DNA of 64,000 bases from Hippophae tibetana (lineage: Eukaryota; Streptophyta; Magnoliopsida; Rosales; Elaeagnaceae), in assembly GCA_037013495.1 (NCBI GenBank), contig CM072810.1:20963343-21027342 (forward strand), given 5' to 3'. Numbering within the stretch: position 1 is the stretch's first letter; every line of letters begins with the position of its first letter. Below the pieces are notes generated by a model, which was not told the DNA's origin, did no database searches, and was given only the letters and a program-made list of their open reading frames with translations. Positions 35,719 to 46,672 of this stretch are shown here, in pieces. A program made the translations under genes and the position numbers.

Positions 35719-38700
35719 ATGGACCAAATGAAAGAAGGTGGGTCATCTGTTAGACCCCCACTCTTTGATGGGTTTAATTACCCTTACTGGAAGGCTCGCA
35801 TACAAGCCTTTCTCAGACAAGATGAAAAAGTCTGGGATGCTATTCTTGATGGTTGGGAACCACCTTCTGTAATAAAAGATGGTGTAACAATCATAAAGCC
35901 AAGAAAAGACTGGACCACTGAAGAACGCACCCTTAGTGGGGCAAACCAAAAAGGTCTAAGCTCAATATTCACTGCAGTGTCAATGGATGAGTTTCGTCGC
36001 ATCTCCGACTGTGAGACTGCTAAAGATGCGTGGAATGCACTTGCTCTTGCTCATGAATTAACTTCCCAAGTAAAACAAACAAAATTGAGATTGCTAACAT
36101 CTGAGTTTGATTCTATTAAAATGAGCAACAATGAAACTTTTGGTCAATTCTATGCTCGCTTCTGTGATATCACTAATGCTTGTTCTAACCTTGGTGAGAA
36201 AATTCCACAACCTATACAATTGCGCAAACTCCTAAGCTCTTTAACAGCTGACTATAAGATGAAAGTTACAGCGATAGAAGAAAGCAAGAATGTAGACACA
36301 CTAAAAATTGATGAACTTGTCGGGTCAATCCAAACCTATGAGCTTACTCTTGATCCACCCAAGAAAAATAAGGATGTGGCATTCAAAAGCTCCAAAAAGG
36401 ACATCTCTGATAGTGATGATGATATGAATGATGAGTCACTAGTCTTGTTAGCACGAAAATTTAAGAAGTTCATGAAGAAGAAGGGTCAACAGAATACTCA
36501 TTCCAACAAGGGACAATCCAGTCGTTCGAATGACCGAAAGTCAAGGGAAATCAAGTCTCCTAGCCTTGATGGTAAGAAAAGTAAGCCCACTAATCCTCAA
36601 TGCTTTACTTGTGGGGGATTTGGTCATATTTCTACAGATTGTGCTAACAATAAAAAGAAATTTGGAAAAGCCTTTAATGCTACACTCAGTGACACAGAAA
36701 GTGAGCAGGACAATGCTAGTAACTCAGAGGATGACACTAATTATTGTGCCTTCACCGCAACTTCCAATGCACATCACAATGACTCCGACCTTAGCTCAGA
36801 TGAAGAAAATGAGGAAGTAAACTCTTATCTCTTACTGTCTAAGTTTAATGTATCGAATTATGAGGAACTATTCATGGATTGTCTAGGTGCCAGGGAAGAG
36901 AGAGATAAATTGCTTGTGGAAGTAACTAAACTTAATGATATCATCAATGTTCACAAAACAAATTCCTCTAACCTAGAGAAAGATAAAAAGGAATTGTCTG
37001 ATCATATTAATGCTTTGAATTTGAGACTTGCAGAAACCATCGAGGAAAACAAAAATCTCAAGCAAGAACTTAGTATTGCTAAAGAAACGATGAAGAATTT
37101 GACCATTGGTGCTGAAAAATTAACCAAAGTCCTAGACTATGGAAAGCCATATGGAGATAAGAGAGGTCTTGGATACATAGATGAACAATCAACACCTTCA
37201 TCATCCAAAACTCAATTTGTAAAACCCATTATTGCTCAGGCAGGGAAGGTAGTTTTTGCACCTTATCATTCTAAGAAAATTCAGTTTGTTCCCATCTGTC
37301 ATCATTGTGGTAGGAAAGGACATATAAGACCTAAGTGTAGATTTCTGTATGCTTATGATTCTATCACGAATACAAATGTTTCTAAAATACCTCAAAAAAT
37401 TTCAAAATGTAAAGTTTTTACTACAAGAACTACACAAAAAGAGGAATATAAGAAACCAGTAACTCAAATGTCCAAAATTAAAAAAGGATGGGTTAAGAAA
37501 TCTGAGTTGCACTGTTTTGTGGCCCATATAGCATTTAAAGTTAAATCAAATACCGCTTGGTATTTTGATAGTGGATGCTCTAGACACATGACAGGGAATC
37601 GTTCTTTGTTTAAAACCTTTAAGGAATACAATGAAGGGACAGTTACCTTTGGTGATAGTAAAACATTTAGAATTATTGGAAAAGGCTCTGTTCAAATAGA
37701 GGGTATCCCTAAATTTGATGAAGTTTTATATGTGGAAGGACTTAAGGCAAACTTTATTAGCATAAGTCAAATATGCGATAGTGATTTTAATGTGCAATTT
37801 ACAAACAATCACTGTATTGTAACAGATCAAAATGGTGAATGTATGATTAAGAGAATCAGATCACATGACAATTGTTATTGTATTGATACATCACCCAGAG
37901 TAACATGTAACCTAGCTAGCAATGACTCAACTATCTTGTGGCACGAAAAGCTAGGTCATATGAATTTTAAAGATCTGGTTAGATTAAGCAAAATTGAGAC
38001 TGTGCGTGGTTTACCTATTCTTTCAAAAATTGAAACACCTGTATGTGGACCATGTCAATTGGGTAAACAAACTAGGATTTCTCATAAGAAGATCAAGAGT
38101 ATAAATACAAACAGAGTATTGGAATTGATACATATTGACCTTATGGGTCCTATGAGAACAGAAAGTATTGGAGGTAAGAAATATATCATAGTTGTAGTAG
38201 ATGACTTTTCTCGCTACACGTGGGTAGACTTTCTTAGAGACAAGTCAGATGCTTTTGAGTTTTTCATCTCATATTGTACAAGAGTGCAGGTTGAAGCAGG
38301 TGACAAAATAGTAACCATCAAGAGACTGAGAACAGACCATGGAAAAGAGTTTGAAAATACCAAGTATGCTGACTTCTGTAAAGAACATGGTATCTTTCAT
38401 GAATTCTCTGCTCCTATCACACCTCAAAAAAATGGGGTAGTTGAACGGAAAAATAGGATACTTCAAGAGATGGCAAGAGTAATGATGCATGCCAAGGGAG
38501 TCTCCAAAAGGTTTTGGGCTGAAGCTATAAACACTGCATGTCACATTATAAATCGTGTATATCTTTGCCCAGGTACAAATCAAACTCCCTATGAGATATG
38601 GAGAGGTAAAAAACCTAATCTGAAATTTATGCATATTTTTGGAAGTAAATGCTACATACTTAAAGATCGTGAACAATTGGGTAAGTTTGATTCAAGAAGT

Positions 38701-38985
38701 GATGAAGGTATATTTCTTGGGTATTCTCTAAATAGTAGAGCTTATAGAGTCTTCAACTGTAGAACTAATGTAGTTATGGAATCCATAAATGTCGTTATAG
38801 ATGATGGAGGTAAGAAGATTACAAGTGAAGAAGTTGGAAATGAAGAAAATTTCACAACACCTCAATTAACAATAACCAGTGACACAATTGGAATAAAAGA
38901 AGAGGAGTTGAAGGAAAGTGAACAAAAGAAGGAAGAAACTTGTCCATATATTATAAATGTATGGCCGCTTTGTTTAGGTTATTAA
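35719..38985 (+). CDS. Copia gag-protease-integrase polyprotein, truncated (1088 aa)
   Basis: It starts at the first Met after the primer site (MDQMKEGGSSVRPPLFDGFN). In order: gag N-terminus and UBN2-like core (about 15-200), acidic linker, CCHC knuckle from Cys295 (CFTCGGFGHISTDC), a coiled-coil-like stretch (about 395-470), a second knuckle from Cys527 (CHHCGRKGHIRPKC), protease active site near 614-626 (WYFDSGCSRHMT), pre-integrase zinc region from His742, and integrase with Asp807, Asp873 and Glu909. All catalytic residues are present, as is the integrase C-terminal part (GIFLGYSLNSRAYRVFN). Reverse transcriptase and RNase H are missing: the frame runs into LTR sequence and stops after VWPLCLGY. 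The open frame of 3267 bases suggests a younger copy than its neighbours. Confidence 0.93.
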   Translation: MDQMKEGGSSVRPPLFDGFNYPYWKARIQAFLRQDEKVWDAILDGWEPPSVIKDGVTIIKPRKDWTTEERTLSGANQKGLSSIFTAVSMDEFRRISDCETAKDAWNALALAHELTSQVKQTKLRLLTSEFDSIKMSNNETFGQFYARFCDITNACSNLGEKIPQPIQLRKLLSSLTADYKMKVTAIEESKNVDTLKIDELVGSIQTYELTLDPPKKNKDVAFKSSKKDISDSDDDMNDESLVLLARKFKKFMKKKGQQNTHSNKGQSSRSNDRKSREIKSPSLDGKKSKPTNPQCFTCGGFGHISTDCANNKKKFGKAFNATLSDTESEQDNASNSEDDTNYCAFTATSNAHHNDSDLSSDEENEEVNSYLLLSKFNVSNYEELFMDCLGAREERDKLLVEVTKLNDIINVHKTNSSNLEKDKKELSDHINALNLRLAETIEENKNLKQELSIAKETMKNLTIGAEKLTKVLDYGKPYGDKRGLGYIDEQSTPSSSKTQFVKPIIAQAGKVVFAPYHSKKIQFVPICHHCGRKGHIRPKCRFLYAYDSITNTNVSKIPQKISKCKVFTTRTTQKEEYKKPVTQMSKIKKGWVKKSELHCFVAHIAFKVKSNTAWYFDSGCSRHMTGNRSLFKTFKEYNEGTVTFGDSKTFRIIGKGSVQIEGIPKFDEVLYVEGLKANFISISQICDSDFNVQFTNNHCIVTDQNGECMIKRIRSHDNCYCIDTSPRVTCNLASNDSTILWHEKLGHMNFKDLVRLSKIETVRGLPILSKIETPVCGPCQLGKQTRISHKKIKSINTNRVLELIHIDLMGPMRTESIGGKKYIIVVVDDFSRYTWVDFLRDKSDAFEFFISYCTRVQVEAGDKIVTIKRLRTDHGKEFENTKYADFCKEHGIFHEFSAPITPQKNGVVERKNRILQEMARVMMHAKGVSKRFWAEAINTACHIINRVYLCPGTNQTPYEIWRGKKPNLKFMHIFGSKCYILKDREQLGKFDSRSDEGIFLGYSLNSRAYRVFNCRTNVVMESINVVIDDGGKKITSEEVGNEENFTTPQLTITSDTIGIKEEELKESEQKKEETCPYIINVWPLCLGY

Positions 38986-39064
38986 ATTATAAACTTGATA
39001 AAAATTAAGAATAACCTATTCACCCCCTTCTAGGTTAATCAGGTCCATATCTTATAAACTTTCA
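38957..39064 (+). repeat. 3' LTR remnant (last 108 bp)
   Basis: It matches 35544-35651, equal in length with few changes. The junction with coding sequence lies at the shared ATGT (38957-38960). Confidence 0.93.
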
Positions 39065-39069
39065 TGGTT

Positions 39070-39990
39070 CATATGAGCACGTGGTATATAAGGAACTTAA
39101 GGAATATTTTGTTTTGAAATCCTTGAAAATAAAGTAGAGTGATCCCGATAAACATGGTCAACAAAACTTTTAGAAGAAGTTTTATATCATTTTGTACTAC
39201 CCCATAAATGCTTAATGCAACTTGCTAGAACATGCTTATATGAGCCACAATAACTACACCCTAATGGGATAGAAATGGGAGAGTAAGAAGGAGAACTCCA
39301 AGAGGTAATTCAATGTATCTATGACACTGCCTAGTAATGTGTCCATCAGTGAAACATAGATGGAACAAACGTGTAGAAAATTGAGAGAATATAGGTCTCT
39401 CACTCCAAGGAATAACAGACAAAGGAAAAAAAGGAAGAAGCACTCATATTAAGTTTCATATGGGGATGAAAAGTTAATTTCTCATAGTTATGTCTCAAGT
39501 CTCCATGTTCACCATAATAGTGATAAGTAGGAGAAGAAGTAGTAGGTAAAGGCAAGAGATTGCATCTAGAATAGCAAACAGAATGAGTAGTAGTTGAAGT
39601 GTTCACCTTGTTAGATGAGAGAGGTTATAACATAGTAACCAACTTACCTTTTGGTATGGCTACGACAAACTTCAACTTGGTTCTTGAGTTATAGGTTTGA
39701 TAAACATGGGCACAAAACCTATTGCAGTAGAAACTCCTTCAAAACCTATTCCTCTTTTATCACCAAAAGACATATTGTTGATGATGATTTTATTAAGTTT
39801 TTGTGGACTAGTCATAAAGTTACTAACCACATGGGAGGAATGAGTGAGCTTCTTATCACTTACTTAAAGCTTATCCTTCAAGGTTCCAATCAAATCTTCC
39901 TTTTCTTGAAGGAAAAACTCAAGGTACCTAATGAATTGATGAGAATATTGACTTTGTTATGTAACCACTCATAAGAGTATATGCGATGCT
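39070..39990 (-). pseudogene. Older Copia gag/protease remnant
   Basis: Reading leftwards from about 39990, the minus strand gives EDLIGTLKDKL and then SPQKLNKIIINNMSFGDKRG, which mirrors the KLTKVL...GDKRGLGY block of the 35719 polyprotein. A knuckle-like segment (HYYGEHGDLRHNYEKL) follows near 39500-39550, and near 39120-39180 a worn protease stretch (DHVYRDHSTLFSRISK) takes the place of the usual CSRHMTG region. Stops and shifts are many. The 34291-39064 element seems to have entered this older element; no continuing pol was recognised on the far side. Confidence 0.6.
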
Positions 39991-41113
39991 ATTCATACAA
40001 CTAAAACGTTCCATCAATTTCCTTACCAATAAATAGATATTTTAGTATTAAATTTAGATATTATTATAAAAATATTATCAAATTTTGGTTTATTATTTTA
40101 ATACCATTAAAATTTATAAATGTTATAAAAATATAATCAATTTTTTTTTTACTTTTAACCTTTAAACTTTACAAATATTACAAAAATATTACCAATATAA
40201 GTGTAACTTGTCATTAACTCTTGTTAACTTATTAATACTGATGATATTATGCTAACATTTTTAACATCTCTAGAAAAAAAATTATTTTTCTTAATTAAAA
40301 CATAAAACATATATTTTCTTAAAAAACATCTATTTTTTTTGGAAAAAAAAATATACGCTATTTTTCTGGTTAAAAAATATATAAAATTTGGTGTCAATTA
40401 TAAAAATAAAATAACCCTATTATTATAATTGTTTTTATTATTATTAAAATAAAATTTTTATTTTTAAAAACATCTAATCGTTTTTTTTTTTTAGCGTTTT
40501 TATCTTAAGCACCTATCATCAACAATATAAGTCAAAAAATAAATGCATTAATTGCTTCGCACTTAATTAAGGGTATATTTATTAAGGGGAATCAGAATTA
40601 AAAAAAGATATTGATTTTAATTTACGTTCTCCAATTTTTAAATTGTATCATTAAAAATTCGTAACATTAATGATGATTTGATACTAGTTTTTATTCTCAT
40701 TCCACTTCTAGCTTCAAATTCATTATCAATTTCAACCAGATTCTAAAATCACACTCCATTTATCTCAAAGTATTCACTTTTTTTAAAAGCACCTCTAATT
40801 AGATTTAAGAAACCTAGAAAAAAATTTAAGCCGCATGTACAATTTTTTTTTATAATATCCTTATTATTAAAAGAGTAATCATTTAAATAACTAATAAATT
40901 ATCTTCAAACATCAATTAATAATAATATAATTTATGAAAAGGACATTTTACTCCCACGATGGTCCTAAGATTTTTAATCATAAACATTAAATTTGTTAGA
41001 GGTGCAATCTTGAGTTTAGTATGGTGAGCATTTTGTTAAATTGAATTGTTGAAGAAGATGTATATATAAGTAATTTTTCTTTGTTTATTTTAAGAATTTA
41101 ATTATTTTATTAA
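39991..41113. other. Strongly AT-rich intergenic DNA
   Basis: Long A/T runs at 40060-40520 and no coding or RNA signal that I can recognise. Confidence 0.5.
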
Positions 41114-41118
41114 GTAAG

Positions 41119-41355
41119 TGTCAAATATTGTGTTTTTATGATAATTATCATGTATATTTCATATTATTTATGTTCTCGTTTCTATACAAGAGTTTAACTA
41201 TATGTATACAATGGAAACGAAAATTAAACAATAACCATAATTCCTGCACATCCATGTTTTATGGTTCCACTAATATTATTGTCTGCTCCATGTTTTGCTC
41301 CACTGAGCATTGGTGTATGCCACTATTGTAACATGCACCACAACACACACCAACA
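41119..41355 (-). repeat. 3' LTR of Copia element 41119-48613
   Basis: 237 bp, TG...CA ends, next to the polypurine tract. Confidence 0.94.
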
Positions 41356-41367
41356 CTCCCCCTCAAG
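41356..41367 (-). promoter_or_regulatory. Polypurine tract
   Basis: The minus strand reads CTTGAGGGGGAG directly before the 3' LTR. Confidence 0.88.
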
Positions 41368-41957
41368 TTGGTGCATATATGTCTCTTATGCCCAACTTGT
41401 CAAGTGAGTTGTAAAAGTTCCTTGCAGACACAGATTTTGTGAGTATATCATCCAATTGATCTTCCGATTTAACAAATGGAAGCTTAATAATCTTTTCTTC
41501 AAGATTTCTGATCCACTTCAACGTGCTTCGTGCGATCATGTTGAAATGGATTGTGAGAGATGGCAATGGATGCTTTGTTATCACAAAATAAGTTCATTTT
41601 AAAGTTAGGAGCAACACCAATCTCAGTTAGAATTTTTTTCAACCAAAGGAGCTCATATATTCCCTTGACCATTCCTCGAAATTCAGCTTCAGCACTAGAT
41701 AAGGCAACTACCTTTTGCTTCTTACTCCTCCATGTAACAAGATTGCCCCCCACAAAAGTAAAGTACCTAGCAGTAGATTTTCTATCCTTCATATTCCCTG
41801 CCCAGTCTGAATCTGTATATCCAAGGACTTCCAATTGACCATTCTTTGAAAACATAAGTCCTTTCCCAGGGGAGGATTTTAAATAATGAAGTATTCGCAT
41901 GACCGCATCCATATGGTCTTTACTTGGGCATTGCATGAACTGACTCACGACACTCAC
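41363..41957 (-). pseudogene. Copia RNase H
   Basis: The minus-strand frame from 41957 holds VLGYTDSDWAGNMKDRKSTA, VALSSAEAEFRGMVKGIYEL and LFCDNKASIAISHNPFQHDR, the main Copia RNase H blocks with the acidic active-site residues present. After HVEVDQKS the frame shifts; the end is read at 41584-41363 (KLPFVKSEDQLDDILTKSVS) and stops near the polypurine tract. Confidence 0.9.
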
Positions 41958-42023
41958 AGCATAAGCAATATCAGGTCGAGTATGAGATAAATATATGAGT
42001 TTACCTACTAACCGTTGATATCT

Positions 42024-42815
42024 CTATTTATCTGTTGGTACTTGGTCCACATATTCTCCGAGTTTATGATTTTGAACCATTGGAATATCGACAGGTTTAC
42101 AATCTAGTAGTCCTGCCTCTGCCAGTAGGTCCAGAGTATATTTCCTTTGGGAAAGACATATGCCTTGTTTTGATCTTGTTACCTCAATACCTAAGAAGTA
42201 TTTGAGCCCTCCCAAATTCTTCATTTCAAACTCATTTGACAATTGTTCTTGAAGCTTAGAGATTTCTTCTTTATCATCCCCTGTAATGATCATGTCATCT
42301 ACATAGACTATAAGGGCTGTTGTCTTCCCTAATCGATGTTTTAGGAAAAGAGTATGATCAGAGTTGCTTTGTTGGAACCCATATTTCTTTATTGCTAAAC
42401 TCAACCTACCAAACCATGCTTGAGATGATTGTTTTAGTCCATACAATGCTCGTTGTAATCTACATGCAGTTTCTTTTCCTGATGTAACAGTATATCCTGG
42501 TGGGATATCCATGTAAATCTCTTCTTCAAGATCACCATGAAGTAAGGCATTTTTTACATCAAGTTGGTGCAATGGCCAATCTAAATTTGCCGCAAGAGAT
42601 AACAAGACTCTAACGGTTTTTAGTTTAGCCACAGGTGAGAAGGTTTCTTGATAATCTATCCCGTGTTTCTGTGTATATCCTTTTGCTACAAGCCTCGCCT
42701 TGTATCGATCAACTAACCCATCTGCTTTATACTTAATGGAGAAAATCCACTTGCATCCTACCATCTTCCTCCCTTGAGGCAACTCGCTTAACACCCATGT
42801 GTTATTCTTCTGCAA
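42024..42815 (-). pseudogene. Copia reverse transcriptase, open 263 codons
   Basis: The frame starts in the linker (MQKNNTWVLSELPQGRKMVG) and holds CKWIFSIKYKADGLVDRYKA, IDYQETFSPVAKLKTVRVLL, QLDVKNALLHGDLEEEIYMD, YGLKQSSQAWFGRL and the catalytic IVYVDDMIITGDD near 42290-42310. It ends in KLGEYVDQVPTDK, where a stop replaces the usual path into RNase H. The core itself is intact, which is notable in an element with so many breaks elsewhere. Confidence 0.92.
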
Positions 42816-43001
42816 TGCCTCAAATTCCTCTTTTATAGCTTGAACCCATTTTGGATCAGATAAGACTTCTTCAATGCTACTTGGAATTTGACACGAGGAG
42901 AGTGTTTGTGCAAATGCCCTGATAGGTTCTGATAACCTTTGAGTAGATACATAATTTGCTATTGGATACTTGGATTTTCGTTCTTCTCTTTCTGGGGAGT
43001 A

Positions 43002-43493
43002 TCAATTTGGAGGTTTGCCTCGATTGTGTCTGAAAGGTAAAACATAACCAACAAATGTATCTATAGCATTAATTTGTAAAGGTGTGATAGGATAGCTTAC
43101 CTCAGGAGTATTCTCAGCAGGAGGATCATTGGGTACTAGAGAGTGGAGGGGTACATCAACCACTTCATCTTCTGGAGATTCAATTACTACTTCAGCTTCA
43201 GTTCTTGGAAGTTCAAGCTCAGGTCTAGATATTGGCTCCTCCATATTATTGGCACGATCCGAGTATGTTGGACTAGTGTCTAATATTTCAACATCAAGCC
43301 AATTTCGTTCTTCACCATAACTCTCCTCCTGATGAGTGTAATTGGATACCGGTGATGGGAAAAAACATTCTGATTCGAGGAAAGTGACATCCATGGTAAT
43401 ATAGGTTCTTTTAGTAATTGGATCATAGCATCGGTAACCCTTTTTTTGTACGCCATACCCTAAGAATACACATCGGATAGCACATGGATCCAA
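43002..43493 (-). pseudogene. Copia integrase C-terminus and linker to RT
   Basis: CVFLGYGVQKKGYRCYDPIT and TYITMDVTFLESECFFP are the usual end of Copia integrase. A long acidic, Pro-rich linker follows, ending near PFRHNRGKPP. A break separates it from reverse transcriptase at 42815. Confidence 0.88.
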
Positions 43494-43682
43494 CTTAGTT
43501 CATTGATTTTTATGGAGGTGGACAAAAGCAACACATCCAAAAATTTGGGGCGGAAGCATCAAAATAGCATGCAAGGGAAGATGATCAGATAGCACCTTTA
43601 ATGGAGTTTGAAATTGTAAGGTTTTGTGGGCATACGATTCAGTAGATACACAGTTGTAGTAACAGCATCATTCCAGTATTTA

Positions 43683-44088
43683 TTAGGCATATGTGCACCG
43701 ATTAGTAAGGCCCGAGCCGTTTCTAAAATATGTTGATTCTTCCTCTCCGTAGTCCCATTCTGTTATGGGTTTGTGAACATGAGGTTTCATGGAGAATACC
43801 ATGGTTGTCCAAGTATGTCCGAAATTGTTGATTAACATACTCCCCTCTATTATCAGACCTAAGTATCTTAATTTTTTCAGAAAATTTTGTCTGAACCATG
43901 GTGTGAAACAGGTGAAATGTAGAAAATACTTCATCTTTACGTTTGAGAAGGTAAAGCCATGTCATTCGTGTACAATCATCAATAAAAATAACAAACCAAC
44001 GATGACCCGATGACGTAATGATCGAAGAAGGTCCCCAAACATCAGAATGTACCAAAGCAAAAGAAGTCATACTTTTATTCATGCTCAT
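43683..44088 (-). pseudogene. Copia integrase core
   Basis: From 44088 the minus strand reads SFALVHSDVWGPSSIITSSG, FIDDCTRMTWLYLLKRKDEV and IKILRSDNRGEYVNQQFRTY, giving the first two catalytic Asp residues. The catalytic Glu region is frameshifted (NRMGLRRGRINIF). The frame is cut at its start by the nested insertion; the matching upstream half ends at 46031. Confidence 0.9.
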
Positions 44089-44099
44089 AGGATAAGACG

Positions 44100-44183
44100 T
44101 GATGAGTGCTCAAAAAGCACTAAAATTACCATGATTTTATGCACATTAATTGATTAAAAATATATATAAATATATGATAAAAC

Positions 44184-44226
<43 letters not shown>

Positions 44227-46024
44227 ATCAATTAATGTGCACGAGTCATTTCGAAGAAAATGATAAGTATACTCCCAAGGTCAATCTAAGGAAGGAATGT
44301 ATGTGGTTTTTAATTTATTATTCAAACTTTTAAAAACGAAATTAAATCCTAAACATCCTGTCACGATATTTTGGGTTTTGTGTTTTTAATCTACTTACAT
44401 AAAAATAAACATAGATTCAATAAACATTTATGCAAATTTTACCTTTTATAATGGTGGAGTATTTATGGATATAATAACTAAGTTAATTATGTTTGCTCAT
44501 ATTATTTAGGTTATTAAAGATATGAATTGATATTTATTGATTCTCCCTTTTTTGTATGAATACCACCTTTGGTGGGATTAGATATTCTTTGTTAACTAAA
44601 CAAATCAATTAACACTTATGGGTGGGGTTGATAACTAATTTGGTTAATTAAATTAATTCTTTTTTCTAAGAGATTGAAAAATGAACCATTTAAATGCCAC
44701 ATTTGGTGGGGTTAGACAGTTTAAACTTTATTCAAGGTGTCCAAATTAAACCTAAGAATTTAGTTATCCGAGTACTAACTTTCAAGTTTTAAAACCACTA
44801 CTGAAAACATGTTGTCAATACATTTTCAGATAATAATTCTTATAAAAACTTTTGAAATAGAGCTTCACTCTAACTACCGAGCGATTGTACCAACAAATAA
44901 AAGAGCACTACTCTAAATCAGACCAGATAACTAAACCTTAAAATCTAATTTTCAGGTTTAAGTTTGTAATGAAAAATAATATATTTCTCTCTAACATTCT
45001 TAATATAAAATCTTGAATAAAAATAAAATCAATCATTTTAGAGATTTTTACCTATTTAATATTTCGCAAGCATAACAACGTTATTATTATATCATGTTTA
45101 CAAATAGCCAGCACGGTTAAATTTAATCACAGACAAATTAAATATAACATGTAAGAATAAAGCATAAAAAATAACTGTAAAGAAAATAAAATCCTTACAG
45201 AACTTCGATGCTATTCCCGTTGCTGGAAAACCTCCAATCGGAATTTGCACTCCCATTTATTGAATCAAAAAGCTAATAAATTACAAAAACATAACTAGTT
45301 CTTCCCAAAAAGGGAAGAACTCTAAAACTAAGAGAAATTAACTAAGAAAAACTAAAAAATCTAAGAAAAGAGAGAAAGAAAGAGAGAAGAGAATGTGTTT
45401 TGAGGTGTGTTTAGCAGTGAAGGGAAAAGGGGTATTTATAGGTGAGGATGGAGAGAAAAAGTGAGTGAAAAAATGTTAAAAAAATAGGAAAACGCGGAGT
45501 GTAATTGCTGAGGTCATTGATGACGTCAGCATGACGTCATGGGGCGGCTGCGCGCAAAAATGGGGTGAAATGGGCATCGGCGCGCGCAGAGGGCAGCTGG
45601 GGCACGCGCAGATCTGGAACTGGGCGCGCGCGGCTTGGCGCGGATGTGGGACGCTGTGTGCACGGGTCTAGGCGCTGGTGCACGCGGGGCTCGGCGCGGC
45701 TGGGCGGCGCGGCGGCGCGATTTTCTCCTTTTTGACATTTTGACATTTTGACCTTGTTGACCCATTTTGTCCAATTTTTCCATATTTGTTGACCTTTCCC
45801 CATTTATTTATTAATATATTTGTGATGTATTGCTTCCAATATTCCTCTTTGAGTCTTTAAGTTACGTTTTAAAGCCAAAATACCTAAAAAATAATAAAAA
45901 TACCCGTGATTCCGAAAAAGACAAATTTATATAAATATATGATAAAACATATAAATATATATATTTTTAATCAATTAATGTGCATAAAATCATGATAATT
46001 TTAGTGCTTTTTGAGCACTCATCA
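44100..46024 (-). mobile_element. Nested solo-LTR-like insertion, 1925 bp
   Basis: The insertion starts TGATGAGTGCTC and ends GAGCACTCATCA and is flanked by AGACG (44095-44099 and 46025-46029), a 5-bp target duplication. Its ends are inverted copies of each other for about 90 bp, much more than a normal LTR. On the minus strand a GC-rich part (45490-45720) is followed by a TATA box (CCTATAAATACC near 45435) and a leader-like stretch, as in the upstream-to-downstream order of an LTR. No coding frame is supported. The simplest reading is a gypsy-type solo LTR; a DNA transposon with a 7-bp duplication (AAGACGT) cannot be excluded. Confidence 0.82.
44193..44221. repeat. TA microsatellite in nested insertion
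   Basis: Run of TA dinucleotides between an inverted pair of ATTAATTGATTAAA-like strings. Confidence 0.85.
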
Positions 46025-46228
46025 AGACGTCCTATGACATTTTGCTAGGATACAAGTATCACATTTGAAATCTGAATGTGTGATATTTGAAAATAAACTG
46101 GAGAGTAGGTGCTTTAAATACCCGAATGATGGATGCCCAAATCTACGATGACATAGCCAAATCTGTCGTTCCTTGTTACCAACAGTGTGTTGCATGTGAT
46201 TGGCTCTTCCTGAACTGAGGTCATCCAC
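46022..46228 (-). pseudogene. Copia pre-integrase zinc region
   Basis: The minus strand reads IWLCHRRFGHPSFGYLKHLL and CDTCILAKCHRTS, the GAG-pre-integrase HHCC region. It is cut by the nested insertion; the downstream partner starts at about 44094 (YPMSMNKS). Confidence 0.9.
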
Positions 46229-46285
46229 ATAATATAGCCCTCCTCTCCTAGTACCACGCCTAATGATCTCCTTGGTGAGAATATC

Positions 46286-46560
46286 CTATTGAAGGGAAAA
46301 AGTAGAATACATCAATACTACACAGTTAAGATCTGAAGTGACCTGACTTACAGATATCAGTCGGTTTGAAAGAGAGGGTACAAGTAAAGTATTAGACAAT
46401 GATAATGAAGGAGATAAGGTAACTGTTCCAGCTCCTGTAACTGGATAAGTGACTCCATTGGCATTGGCAACACGGCACCGTCTTGGCTGGGTTGTATTGG
46501 AGAGATCTTTTGGGTCAAATGTCATGTGATCTGTAGCTCCAGAGTCTAGAATCCAATCCT
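46286..46560 (-). pseudogene. Copia aspartic protease
   Basis: The minus strand encodes DWILDSGATDHMTFDP (active site DSG intact) and continues VTGAGTVTLSPSLSLSNTLL and LISVSQVTSDLNCVV. Stops lie on both sides. Confidence 0.9.
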
Positions 46561-46672
46561 CATTATCACTACAAGTAGAGATGTGAAATGCTTTACTTGA
46601 AATACCTGGATCCTAGGAAGATTCGGCCTGAGGAATAAGGGATAGTGAGGCATTATTGGTAGCCACAACGGC

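Larger units (their letters stand above)
34291..39064 (+). mobile_element. Copia element with long open gag-pol and 3' deletion
   Basis: A 5' LTR (34291-35651), a primer site, an open 1088-codon gag-protease-integrase frame and the last 108 bp of the 3' LTR (38957-39064) are flanked by the direct repeat TGGTT (34286-34290 and 39065-39069). The region for reverse transcriptase, RNase H, polypurine tract and most of the 3' LTR has been removed after insertion, since both outer edges and the target duplication survive. It cannot move by itself. Confidence 0.94.

Noticed and set aside
45526..45803. Two overlapping Arg/Ala/Pro-rich minus-strand frames of 85 and 88 codons
   Set aside because: They are open only because the GC-rich block of the nested LTR has few stops. 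Composition is low complexity and no domain is seen.
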